The notes: generated from the letters alone by a model not told the origin. Positions 1 through 10,370 are shown, counted from the stretch's first letter. The stretch is 30,923 nt of DNA from Carex sylvatica (GCA_964058845.1 CAXKVR010000682.1:1-30923), one strand, 5' to 3'. Translations and numbers: made by a program.

Positions 1-3000
1 TCTCAGGGGGCAAGTATTGCTTCACCACCATTACCTCTTACAACTATTGTAATCCAGGTATGCATGTTTTGCCCATTTTATCTGTATAAAGGGTTTTAGA
101 ATTGTGCGAAGTCAACTTTTAATTAAACTGGACCTATGCTTAAGCAATATGTTGTACTGAACTGTCCCCTGAATTATTTTTCTGGCTCCATCATATCACC
201 GCCTTCTAACTTAATTTAGATTTAACGAAGTGGCCAATTTTGCCAACTTAATGGAATGCACCTTGTATTGATATTTATTTTTAGTTGGGTGTTATTTGAA
301 AGGTTATCGGTAAAATTGTGTCTCGCTTGCAATATGCAAAAAAGTTGGGTGTTATTTTGTTGCAAGTATATAAGAAAAAGTCAGTTGTCAGTTGCTATTG
401 TGAGAATGTTCAGTATTATTTGCAACAATTGCACAATGATGTTGTTCACAACAATTCCTTGTATTTTATGAGGCAACTCCCTCTTTTATTATGGCAGGAT
501 CACACTGGAATATCAAATGCTGCCCCTGCTGACTGCCCTTTGATCCCTTTATTGGTAGATGGTGCTGGAACAGATGGTTCAGATTGCCTCTCAATCGATA
601 AAGCCAGGATCCATGATTATATATTAAACCTCTGCTTCTCCATTTCACCAACTGCATTTTTTCAAGTGAGTGCAGCTCTTCTGTTTTACAAATTTTACTT
701 GATCCTTTCTTTTGTTTTCTATTTTACTTGTATATAAATATTATGGCTTAATAATGAAATTGCACAGGTAAATACACTAGCAGCAGAAAGGCTGTATAAA
801 CTGGCTGGTGATTGGGCCGAATTAAATGAAGATACATTGTTGTTTGATGTTTGCTGTGGGACTGGAACCATCGGATTAACTCTTGCTCACCGTGTTGGAA
901 TGGTTTGCCACTACATTTTTCATTATTTTTCATTTTATATTTAGCTTAAGCATGTATCTTTCTCATGTCAAAGATGAGATCATTTATTTACTTAAATTTT
1001 ACTACTGTAAATCCCTCTTCTCTACTTTGAATTTTTCATAGGTGGTTGGTATAGAGATGAATGAATCGGCAGTGTCTGATGCACAGAAAAATGCTGTTAT
1101 AAATGGCATAGCAAATTGCAAGTTCATTTGTTCAAAGGTTCTTTTTATTTATTTTTATATGATTATATCCCTACTTTTTCTCGAAATACAATTGTAGATT
1201 TGGTTATTCATTTATATAGAATGCTAACACAATTAATTGGATAAACAAAACTACCAGTGGTATTGACATGTTGATAATTCTACATTAACTATGCAATGTC
1301 ACAATTATTGTTAATCTGATGGATGTTATTAATAATACTCAGGTCGTACCTAATTAGTCGTAGAAGTTCTATCTGTCTTCTAGAAAAAAAAGGAACGGTT
1401 ATTATCTTAATGTTAAAATTAAATTTGACAAAGTTTTTTCCTAAATCTTAGGAAATGTTAGTTGATCATTTTTGCTAATTTTGTAAATTCATGATTGACA
1501 ATGACACAGGCTGAGGATGTGATGGGTTCTCTGCTTAAGGAGTATCTCGGTGCACCTACTGATGCCTCACCAAAAGCCATTCTAAATAGTAATGGTAATT
1601 CAAAGAAAAGTGCAGTTGTTTCTGCAGATTCAAAAGATAATACTGTCACTGAGTTAGAAGCTAACCATGGGGAAGAGAACAGAGAGCAGGAAAATGACAT
1701 CACTGATAATTCCAAAAAAATGGAGGATTCCAGTGGGACTGATGTGGGACCCACAGTAGCTTGTTCATCTGAAAGTAATGAGAAAGGGCATCAGTTCAAA
1801 AATGTGGTGGCTATAGTTGACCCGCCCCGTGTTGGTCTTCATCCTACAGTAAGTTTTTTTTTGTTTTGTTATTATTTTGGTTTTGCAATGGTATTCTTTA
1901 AGTTTTTTTACTTACAAAAAGTACAAGTTTAGAGGAAATCAAAATTTAGACCAGAATTGGGCTCTAAGATCTAATTATTTTTGTTTTAACACCTGAGCAT
2001 TGCATATGTTTTTTAAATCCTGCAACTTATATTGAGTAGCTGAGTGATATATTGTATGGGAGGTGGGTTCATGGCACCCTTATGTTGCTTGATTCTATCA
2101 CGGTTCCTTCATAGAAAATAATAGAGTTCGGTTCAAAGTAGCATTTGATCCATTTCAACTAGCTCAGACAAAAGCACCTAGCGAATGAGGTATTACAAAG
2201 CCTTTCTTTGGTATCAGCCTATATTTTAATGTTTTATATATTTTAATGTTTTATTGAAAGTGGATTTTTAGTTCAAGTTCTACTTAATACAAGCATGTGA
2301 AACTATTGTCCATCGTATTGCATAGCAATTTTTAGCAATCCATAATAATTTTTTAATATACTTGTAACTCATTGTAATGAACGGAGGTAAAGTATAATTT
2401 TATTAGTTTTACCCACAATTTGTGTAGATGAATATGAATTCACTTTTATTTTGTATTAGTTTTGCATATCATTTTCTTAATCAATGAAAATGAGATATCT
2501 GTAGGAGAGTTCTGCTTTCTTCAATCTGGTGTTCCCATTGTGCCTCCATATTTTAAACTGTAATTAATTAAATCCAAAATTGAAATATCAAAAATGAAAA
2601 CATTAGATGTGATCTATATCACTTTTTCCATGCAAATATAAAAACTTGTGACATTTTGTTTTGTTTTGTTTGGCATTAAGAGCTTCTAAACATTGATTTT
2701 TTAAGTTTTTGGTTCCCATCAAAACAGTCAAAATGTCATAATTTGTATGTGCATGTAGGAACTAACATGTACCATATATCGAAGTTTTTTTTGTCATTTG
2801 AATTCTTACAGCTATGTTATGAAGAATTCAATGAGTGGAGGCATTTGAATCCTTATCTAGGATATATTGAAAATTTGGAACTCATTGAATGATATTTTTC
2901 AGGTAATTAAAGCTCTCAGAACTCATCCAGGGATCCGCCGTCTTGTGTAAGAACCTGCATTAATTTTTCTGAAAATCTACTTGCAATTTTTTTTTCTCAT

Positions 3001-3293
3001 CTTGAAGTGCCACATTTTGAAAGACCATACATTTTTTTTTTTTGTAAAGGTATATTTCTTGTAACCCGGATTCTTTGGTGGCAAATGCAATAGAGCTTTG
3101 CACACCAACAACAGATAAACCAGAGAAGAACAAAGGGAACAGAGGGTGGCGTAATATGAGCAGTGCAGGTCTGGCTAGGCACAGGACCAAATCCATGCCC
3201 AATTCTCAGCATTTCCAGCCTGTTAGGTCTATGGCTGTGGATCTCTTTCCTCACACCATCCACTGTGAGATGGTCATGCTTTTTCAGCGTTGA
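1..3293 (+). CDS. TRMT2A: tRNA (uracil-5-)-methyltransferase, TRMT2A/TrmA type, C-terminal part (5' end outside window)
   Basis: This enzyme family methylates carbon 5 of uridine in the tRNA T-loop using S-adenosylmethionine. Seven exons can be joined: 1-57, 498-665, 768-902, 1042-1137, 1510-1848, 2903-2946 and 3050-3293. All introns are GT-AG; exons 1-5 join in phase 0 and exon 6 to 7 in phase 2. They give about 360 codons ending in TGA. Visible motifs in order: AFFQVN spanning exons 2/3, the SAM-binding DVCCGTGTIGL in exon 3, an acidic VVGIEMN in exon 4, VDPPRVGL at the end of exon 5, the catalytic-cysteine loop YISCNP in exon 7, and HCEMVML near the C-terminus carrying the expected general-base Glu. 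Exon 5 also holds a polar Ser/Asn/Glu-rich insert of roughly 80 residues between SAM-fold elements. Plant homologues carry an N-terminal CCCH zinc finger (family knowledge); that part lies outside the window. No stop or frameshift is seen, so I read it as functional. Confidence 0.93.
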
Positions 3294-4361
3294 CTATTTG
3301 TTTTTCGGCCATGTTTCAATTTATTACTAGAATTCAATGAAGACGGTCCACAATTTTTTTCCCTGTAATGTAGTTTATCGTGTAAACTAGTTGTTATTTG
3401 AATTTTGTTTTCAATTGTGATGAGAGGATAAATAGGCTTATCCATCGGCCTTTCCGATTTTGTAATATCTGTAATGTTATTTTAGATTTAAGACTTCAGT
3501 TAGCGGGCGTACTAGTGGAACACACTATTGTTCTTATTCTTGTTATTTCTGGTCTGGTTGCATTTGTATTACGATCGACGCATATCAGGATTTGGTAGAG
3601 TATGATCGTTTTGGCAGGTGTTATGTGTAATCTGTGCCTGACCTTGAAAAAGATAGTAGGAAGAGTTCTTACTATGCATTAACTCAAATGTTATATATGT
3701 TATTAATGGGCTATTATTAGTGGTTGATTGCTCAAACACAAATAAAATTTATCTATAATGCTATGCTCCATGCAGTCAATAATTGTACATAAAAATCAGA
3801 CACATGGACAAGCAGTAGTATACTGTCAAGTTTAATTAAAACGTCGAATCTTAAATGAATAAAATCGATCTGTACAATTTGAGATCGATGAAAAGATTTC
3901 ATTTCCCGTGACGTCATCAATTTCAACCGACCAAGTCTAGGATTCATTTTGGCGAGTCTGCAATTCTAACCTTGGTTAAGAAATTTCTACAGGTGCCAGA
4001 TCGTGAGGATCCTTCCGGGGCTCATTTTTACCGTCAGATTAGGATCAGACAGTTAGAATTACATCAATGACAATCTTTTTTGACAACTAGCTAGTGTTCC
4101 TTGGTGCGACTTCGAATTTTCCATTCATAAATCAAGAATTTAAAGATAGAGCCGTTAATTTATTCTAGATTCTGTTCATTTCCGCAAGGTCAATTTATAC
4201 TAGATCGAGAGATTAAAAAAAAAAAACAAATTTAGTTGATTATGATGGATTAACTTCAAAGCATTTATTGCTCGACCAGACAATATATCTTGTAATTTAA
4301 AAGTGAGTTACGAAAATTTTATAGGCTTGATAGATAAGATGGGGTAGTATTTTAGTTGCCG
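3294..4361. other. 3' flank of the methyltransferase gene and intergenic DNA
   Basis: No gene is seen. The first few hundred bases are probably 3' UTR; an AATAAA occurs at 3741-3746, about 450 bp after the stop, but whether it is used cannot be told. Around 3990-4080 the sequence (GATCGTGAGGATCC, then ACCGTCAGATTAGGATCAG) looks like the interior of a plant MITE, but I could not define its ends. Short open frames here on either strand resemble no family I know. Confidence 0.5.
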
Positions 4362-4369
4362 ATTGAGTA

Positions 4370-4786
4370 CTATGTTGCATGGACATGGGTACGGGTATCG
4401 TATCCGATACGATACAGATACGACGATACGCTAATTTTTAAATATTTTGAATACAATACGGCTACTATATATATTTTATTTTAATTATTTTATTAATTTA
4501 ATACTTGTATTATAAATGAAATATCAAAAATCAATGCAAGTATAAGTTAAATTCAAAAGCTAGTAGCTTAAGATTGTAAGATAGTGCATTGGGTAAGTGG
4601 TATTGGTGCTCATGCAATAGATCCTTTGTTCGAATCTTGGGTGCCGTTGAATTTTTTTTTTTTGTATTGTGCTGTTCACAGGAACCAGTCCATGCGTGGT
4701 GCACAATGCCATATCCGTCCGTATTCATATCTGATACGCATCCAATATGGATACGGAGTCCAATTGAAAGTATCCGAGTAACATAG
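4370..4786. mobile_element. 417-bp non-autonomous DNA transposon with short TIRs
   Basis: The left end starts CTATGTTGCATGGACATGGG and the right end, reverse-complemented, starts CTATGTTACTCGGATAC, so the termini are imperfect inverted repeats (perfect over the first 7 bp). The element is flanked by ATTGAGTA at 4362-4369 and 4787-4794. If a shared G is counted with the duplication it is 9 bp (GATTGAGTA). Both subterminal regions are dense in GATACG/CGTATC motifs. No transposase is encoded. An 8-bp target duplication would suggest hAT, 9 bp a Mutator-like element; the sequence alone leaves this open. Confidence 0.75.
4581..4662 (+). other. tRNA/SINE-like segment inside the TIR element
   Basis: TGGGTAAGTGG at 4590-4600 resembles a Pol III A box and TGTTCGAATCT at 4627-4637 a B box, spaced about 38 bp as in tRNA-derived SINEs. 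A run of 12 Ts follows at about 4652-4663. No clean cloverleaf or target duplication was found, so it may be a SINE head, a tRNA relic or chance. Confidence 0.35.
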
Positions 4787-4794
4787 ATTGAGTA

Positions 4795-5440
4795 GTATCA
4801 TTATCATATATATTTATATAAGCCTTGTACGAGCTCAGGATTTAGGAAGCCTTTATGACTTTATGTCTCTCGGAGGATATATATATATATATATATAATA
4901 TGCAAGCAATTATGGCTTCAACAATTGACGACTATATATTAATAAAATTATCTATACTTTTATTTTATTTTACCTACAGTTCATTGAGATTTTATTTTAT
5001 TTCTTCCTTGCGGTTTAATGTTCATTGAGATTTTATTTTATGATATATCTAGTTACTTTTTATTCTTTATAAGAGTATTTTGTGTAGGTCACTAGCTAAT
5101 TCGAATAGAGAAATAAATCATAACTCTGTAATTTTAATAATTACTCTGAAAACCTTTATTTTATTAAATCTCATGGAATTTAAATAAAATCATATAGATT
5201 CAGAAGTGAAATTAATTTTATATAAATCAAACAAGTGAACTTAATTTCCACTCTACAATAAAAATTAATTATTACTTATTAGTCAAACTAGCTACCTCAT
5301 AATTTTTGCCAAACAAACTAAATAAATAATAAAATTTAGACAAATTAAAACGGATGTTTGATAGGTAACAGTAAAACAAAAAACTATATTAATAGAATTC
5401 GTAGGGTGAAATTAATAAAAGAGTTGCCTTGAGAGACACA
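4795..5440. other. AT-rich intergenic DNA with an AT microsatellite
   Basis: No coding signal is seen on either strand. An (AT)10 run lies at 4877-4896. TTCATTGAGATTTTATTTTA occurs at about 4980 and again at about 5022, a short direct repeat. Confidence 0.5.
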
Positions 5441-5609
5441 CTTTATATCTTTCCTGATTCGCTCGTATCCTCTGCATTAACTCAAAAAGGCCGCTTTATA
5501 TCTTTCCTGATTCGCTGCATAATCCTCTTAGGAAGTATCCTCTGCATTAACTCAAAAAGGATGCATAATCCTCTAACGCATTGTTATCCTCTGCATTAAC
5601 TCAAAAAGG
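5441..5609. repeat. Compound repeat of MITE terminal sequences
   Basis: Three copies of TATCCTCTGCATTAACTC followed by AAAAAGG start near 5466, 5536 and 5585. CTTTATATCTTTCCTGATTC is duplicated at 5441 and 5494, and GCATAATCCTCT at 5517 and 5564. The repeated unit is the terminus of the MITE at 5577-5796 and 27561-27766. This looks like nested or slipped duplication of one element end. Confidence 0.8.
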
Positions 5610-5796
5610 AATCTTTTGACTTAAAACATATGAGCCGTCTGATCAGCCTCAAGATTCGTGTGAATTAAATTCGCACTAATATTGAAGAACTCTATATTTT
5701 AGACAGGAGGCTGGATGGGATCCGTTTACAATCGGACGGTCCATATCTATTAACTCAAAAGATGCTCTTTGGAGTTAATGCAGACGATGCGGACTC
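5577..5796. mobile_element. Mutator-like MITE, copy 1 (about 220 bp)
   Basis: The left end reads TTATCCTCTGCATTAACTC (5584 onward) and the right end, reverse-complemented, ATCGTCTGCATTAACTC, an imperfect terminal inverted repeat. ATCCTCTAA flanks it at 5568-5576 and 5797-5805, a candidate 9-bp target duplication; caution is needed because that string resembles the element's own end. The interior (CAAGATTCGTGTGAATTA, CACTAATATTGAAG) aligns by eye with the copy at 27561-27766. It has no coding capacity. Confidence 0.7.
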
Positions 5797-5805
5797 ATCC
5801 TCTAA

Positions 5806-6761
5806 GATGGTAAGCTCAGATGCTCAGTGTATTTCCTCCTTTTTACATATTTCACTGAAAATTTCAGCGCATTCCATTTTAGAAGTGAGAGAGAAAAAAA
5901 AAAGTGGGAGAAAAAAAAGAGGGGAGGCGAGACGAGGCGTTTCCTCTTGAGAAAGAGAAGAGAAAGAAAGAGCGGGCTACTCGTCTCGCCACATCCGACG
6001 AACTGCCTGCTCGCCTCGCCACTCAAGAGAGAAGAGAGATCGACAGGGAAGTCAAAGATATTAGTCGAATTTAACAGTTCCTCTTTTTATTGCTGGATTT
6101 CTCATGCTTCCGTTAATTGAAGCAAAATAAGTGCGAAGAACCTAGCTGCTTGTTGGTTTGCTTGATTGACTAAAAAATTGACTTGTAATTTACTTCTTTA
6201 CTTCTACACATTTTTCTTTAAGAAAAAAGTCAAATTGGTTGCATATTATCATACCATTTTTTTTATACCGATTTTGTGAGATTTAAAGTATAGTTGTACT
6301 TTTTTTTTTTTTTTTCTTTTTCTGTACATAAAGTAAAATTAAGACATATGTTGTAGTTCATATGGTCTCTAGCTAAACTAGTAAGGCTCAATTTTATCAT
6401 CTAGTGTTTTTTTCTTATCCATTTGATTCTCAAATTGAAGACATCCCACTAGTTGTATCTAATTGATTCTCAAATTGAATTCACTGCTTAAACTGAGGTA
6501 CCTTATAAATTGCTAATGGTACGTGCCACTAGTTGTATCTAATTTAACTATAATGTTATTTTAACAAATCGTGTTGTAATGAACTAATAAAGTAACTGAA
6601 AACACCTATCTTGGTACAGTATTGAGACCAATTGCTCATAGTTGAAGCCTTTGAGCAGCATTGCATTTTCCATTTATGCCATCACCTCATAATTTGAACT
6701 GTGCCTTAGAGTTAAATATGTGTGTCGGGTATCTTCATGTGTTATGGTGTTATATTTACAG
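5806..6761. other. Region without a recognisable gene; purine-rich leader-like stretch
   Basis: Positions 5885-6055 are strongly purine-rich and contain a perfect 11-bp inverted repeat, GGCGAGACGAG at 5926-5936 and CTCGTCTCGCC at 5980-5990. A second pair is CTCTTGAG near 5945 and CTCAAGAG near 6023. It could be a 5' UTR of the dihydrofolate-synthetase-like gene downstream, but I found no N-terminal exon of that family here. The rest is T-rich, including a T-run at about 6300. Confidence 0.4.
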
Positions 6762-7312
6762 TCTATCCATATAGCTGGAACAAAGGGAAAAAGTTCAGTT
6801 GCTGCATTTATTTCTAATATTTTACGGAAGGAAGGCTACAAAGTCGGTACCTATACTAGGTACATTCTCTGTCTTTTCTTTCAAATTAACCTAGTAACCA
6901 AACTTTTAATGAATTTACAGTTATAACTTATAACCTTCTCGTGCAGCCCGCACATAATGACAATTAGGGAGCGCATTTCAATTGGAAAAGAAGGCAAACC
7001 TATCCCAGCTGATCTGTTAAGCAATCTTTTTCAACAAATCAAGGGTAAAATTGATGATTCAGTAGATTCTGAAATGGAGCCCTTTCTCATTTTGAGGTAG
7101 CTTAGGCAAATATTTTGTCTACTTATTGGATTATACGTGACCTGTAACATGTTACTAGATTGTGGCACCTAAGATCTCAATTTTGTTCATACATTTTCTT
7201 GCTGCACTTTTTGTTATGGTCTAAAACTCCAAATAATTTGTTTATGTAGGTGTTCACAGCTCTTGCTTTTCATGTTTTCTTTCATGAGATGGTTGATATT
7301 GTGGTCATAGAA
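6762..7312 (+). pseudogene. DHFS: Dihydrofolate synthetase-like gene remnant (folylpolyglutamate synthase/Mur ligase fold), three exons
   Basis: Intact members ligate dihydropteroate and glutamate using ATP, in folate synthesis. Exon 6762-6859 encodes [16 protein letters not shown], which carries the P-loop GTKGKS. Exon 6947-7096 completes a serine codon to give SPHIMTIRERIS and runs to KIDDSV. Exon 7250-7312 encodes VFTALAFHVFF and then VDIVVIE. Splice sites are GT-AG. Exons 1 and 2 together are 248 nt, one base short of the phase that exon 3 needs. The expected SHFE before VFTALAF is present only in the shifted frame (TCT CAT TTT GAG, ending at 7096). The glycine-rich AGLGG segment expected right after VVIE, the rest of the protein and the N-terminal exon are not seen. 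I call it a truncated pseudogene; folylpolyglutamate synthase is the next best family but fits less well. Confidence 0.82.
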
Positions 7313-8471
7313 GTAAGTACTTAACCTTATGAACTAAATTTGATCAAAGTTATTGAAGTTCTGAGGACTAAACTTTGGAGGCCTAATGTTGTTTAGGATC
7401 CAGTACCCAATCAGCTAGAGATGCAACTACAAGGCCATTTGATCGAAGATCCATTCATTTCTGTTAATTCAAGGGTAAGATGACAAAATGCTTTCCTATG
7501 TATATATTTCATAGTAGCAACAACTGACAGGGTTTATCTGACAGGTGATACTTTTCAGCTTAGTTAGCATTCTTTCAATAGTACCGAAGCATATCTCTGA
7601 CAAGTCGTACCGGTTGGCTTTACTTGGCACAACATGCTCATCCTTTTATTCCTTGTAAACTGCTCTTGGGGTAAGTGCTGATTACTAAGTAACATTCATA
7701 GCACAATAAGTTAAAGTGTTTCTATACTTTTATGGCATAAGTTGCAGCAAAAAGAATTCCATGTCATTTCAACATGTTGATTTTTTTTAGTTTCTAAAGT
7801 CACAAATAATTAAACTAACCAACCAAGTTTTTCTTGATTGACTATAGATGTTTTTATTTACGTTTTTGTGAACTACACTCAATATTTACGTTTTTGTTCT
7901 TATAAGTTGCATTCTACATTAGAACCTCATATGGATGATGAAATGAAACAATCTGGCAAACTCACTCCCTTCACTCAATGTGCACTTTCACTTAAAGGCA
8001 TAGTTGAAGGGAGGGGAGAGAGAGAGAGTGAGCTAACTATAGAGAACCCACTTGAGAGAAATATGCAAAGCATTGTGCGAAGACCATAGTTGTCATGTTG
8101 ACTTCCATTTTGTATTGTATCAAAGTATCTGGTCAGAACCATTTATCTGATTTTGGACTTCCATTTTTTAGCAAACTGATGATGGACATCGTAGAGAGAT
8201 GGACTTATTTCAAGTGATATATATATATAATCCTTTACATATGTAAATGACTTATTTCACTTTTGCAGTACCATACATAGTATTTAGTTTATACAGGATT
8301 TTATGAAAAGTTATTTCTTACTATGTGTACAATTTATTACTCCATGGCAATATACAAAACTGCACTTTAATTTTAAAGTTATTTCATAATGTTGTATTTA
8401 ACAGCAACCAAAATAAAATTTTAAAGTTCATTCCTTAAAAAATATAAATCAGTTATAAAGGCTACGTACAA
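7313..8471. other. Non-coding stretch between the two gene remnants; one doubtful exon at 7397-7474
   Basis: A segment bounded by TTTAG and GTAAGA (7397-7474) is open in phase 0 and could be a decayed exon. One frame contains ARDAT, as expected in dihydrofolate synthetase after the glycine-rich loop; another contains QLEMQ, reminiscent of HEI10. Neither is enough to assign it. From 7838 to 8087 there is an open frame with no recognised similarity. Positions 8021-8030 hold a short AG-rich repeat. Confidence 0.35.
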
Positions 8472-9246
8472 AAGCATCATGTGAGGCCATGCAAGCAAAA
8501 TTCACAGAGAAAATGGAGAGAGGTGCACAGTGCATACCAGAAAATGGCCAGAAAGTGCCAATTAATGCGGAAGGAGTTAGAGAATCTGACCTAAGACAAA
8601 CATGAGCTTCAAGAGAAATACTCTGAAATATCCAGGTTGATCTGAATTTTTATTTTATTTTTAGGAATATATAGTTGTGTTCAGATTATGCGCCCAGGGA
8701 CTATTGGACTTCTATCCATATCAGTTCCGTATTTCTTAGCTTTTATACTTAGATTCTATTGGTGCATTTTCTGCTGAACTGAGGAGCAACCAAAGCTTAA
8801 TGCAGTGGTAATGCCATTTTTCATCCTAAAAAATAATTTAAAACAAAGCACAGTCCTGGTACCATAACCTGTAGAGATTGTACTGATTTGTATTGTACTG
8901 GGTTATCCTGGGTGCTAGTCAATTTATATTACAAACTTGTACATACATTAGTGCCCGTCAGTTATTTACAAACTTTCAGATGTATGAAATTGCGACAGCA
9001 TTACTATAATGTTTGTCGATGCTATATAAATAAGTAATGATTATAATCACCATTATTAATATTTAATTAATCTGGCTTTTATCAGGCAGAAGAGGAAATT
9101 GGATAAGCTGTATGATCAGTTATGAGAAGAGTACGAGTCAACCAAGTGCTCAGCAATTCAACCAGCTAAATGCTTCCGAAGAAACCAGCCTGATTTGTTC
9201 TCTGGAATGGGCAACATGATGCAGAGGGACCCACCTCTCAGACCGG
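8472..9246 (+). pseudogene. HEI10: HEI10-like (CCNB1IP1 homologue) gene remnant, two coiled-coil exons
   Basis: HEI10 is a RING E3 ligase of the synaptonemal complex that promotes meiotic crossovers. The first remnant (about 8472-8635) reads CEAMQAKFTEKME, then after one surplus base at about 8515-8522 continues VHSAYQKMARKCQLM and ELENLT, meets TAA at 8592-8594, and goes on DKHELQEKYSEIS. Its donor is GTTGAT. The second exon (9086-9246) joins in correct phase to give RQKRKLDKLYDQL, meets TGA at 9123-9125, then reads EEYESTKCSAIQPAK and NQPDLFSGMGNMM, ending in a GTAATA donor in phase 1. Order and motifs match the central coiled coil and linker of plant HEI10 as I know the family. The RING domain and the conserved C-terminus are not seen. 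A stop in each exon plus a frameshift make it a pseudogene unless the assembly is wrong. Confidence 0.82.
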
Positions 9247-10173
9247 GTAATATGTGTTAATTAATTTGTTGACCTAGTTATAATTCTAAAATCCGATTTT
9301 GCATTGGCTGTGTCATGTACCTGTCCGGTAGAAGTCAGCAAAAACTGACTTGGCCTTTACATGTTGGAGTTGCTAGGTCCTTGTTATAGTTTTTGTTTTT
9401 CAAATGGTCATATCTCACAACCTTGACTTTTGTTTATGTAGATGGAGCTCTCCTTGGAGTGGGCTGCTTTCCTGAAACGGCACCCATCCAACAACCGTGA
9501 CTTCCTTGCGGTTTCTCTTATAAGATAAGTCTCCTTGACAATATATCCTTGCTTTTTTAGTTGCAAGGTTATTTCTTTTCCTTTTGGCTGTGTCGTGTAC
9601 CTGTCCGGTAGAAGTCAGCAAAAGCTGACTTGGCCTTTCCATGTTGGAGTTGCTAGGTCCTTGTTGTAGTTTTTTTTTTTTCAAATTGTCATATCTCACA
9701 ACCTTTACGTTTGTTCATGTAGATGGAGCTATCCTTGGAGTGGGCTGATTTGCTGGAACGGCACGCATCCAACAACCGTCCCTTTCATGCGGTTTCTCTT
9801 ATAAGATAAGTCTCATTCACAATATATTCTTTTTTTTTTTAGTTGCACGGTTATTTCTTTCCCTTTTGGCTGTGTCGTGTACCTGTCCGGTAGAAGTCAG
9901 CAAAAGCTGACTTGGCATTTACATGTTGGAGTTCCTAGGTCTTTGTTATAGTTTTTGTTTTTCAAATGGTCATATCTCACAACCTTTACGTTTGTTCATT
10001 TAGATGGAGCTCTCCTTGGAGTGGGCTGCTTTCTTGAAACGGCACGCATCCAACAACCGTGACCTCATTGCGGTTTCTCTTATAAGATAAGTCCCCTTGA
10101 CAATATATCCTTGCTTTTTTAGTTGCACGGCTATTTCTTTCCCTTTTGGCTGTGTCGTGTACCTGTCCGGTAG

Positions 10174-10193
10174 AAGTCAGCAAAAGCTGACTT
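10174..10193. repeat. Monomer hairpin (representative copy)
   Basis: AAGTCAGC-AAAA-GCTGACTT is a perfect 8-bp stem with an AAAA loop. It recurs about every 280 bp through the array. It is broken in the first monomer (AAAAACTGACTT near 9342) and in three monomers spaced 3360 bp apart (GCTAACTT near 19708, 23068 and 26428). DNA cruciform or RNA hairpin formation is possible but unproven. Confidence 0.85.
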
Positions 10194-10283
10194 GGCCTTT
10201 ACATGTTGGAGTTGCTAGGTCCTTGTTATAGTTTTTGTTTTTCAAATGGTCATATCTCACAACCTTTACTTTTGTTTATGTAG

Positions 10284-10370
10284 ATGGAGCTCTCCTTGGA
10301 GTGGGCTGCTTTCCTGAAACGGCACGCATCCAACAACCGTGACTTCCTTGCGGTTTCTCTTATAAGATAA
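10284..10370 (+). other. Recurrent 28-codon micro-ORF in the satellite (representative copy)
   Basis: ATG starts directly after a TAG and the frame runs MELSLEWAAFLKRHASNN to a TAA in CTTATAAGATAA. The same frame is open in most monomers. Exceptions include a nonsense GTAG at about 24581 and a readthrough at 18205 (AAGAAAAG). On the minus strand most monomers also carry an open frame of 65-72 codons (e.g. 10266-10463, starting MLTSTGQVHDTAKR). I recognise neither product. Openness in all monomers follows from their near identity and is not evidence of translation. Confidence 0.3.

Noticed and set aside
256..737. Plus-strand ORFs of 71 and 139 codons in the first intron region
   Set aside because: They are readthrough of intron 1 and exon 2 of the methyltransferase gene in mixed frames.
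4581..4662. Functional tRNA gene
   Set aside because: A- and B-box-like strings are present but no acceptor stem or full cloverleaf could be paired.
7397..7474. Fourth DHFS exon, or an upstream HEI10 exon
   Set aside because: Short ARDAT and QLEMQ strings lie in different frames and neither extends into further similarity; kept only as a doubtful note.
7838..8089. Protein-coding gene of 83 codons
   Set aside because: No similarity, no splice support and a low-complexity GRGERES stretch from an AG repeat.
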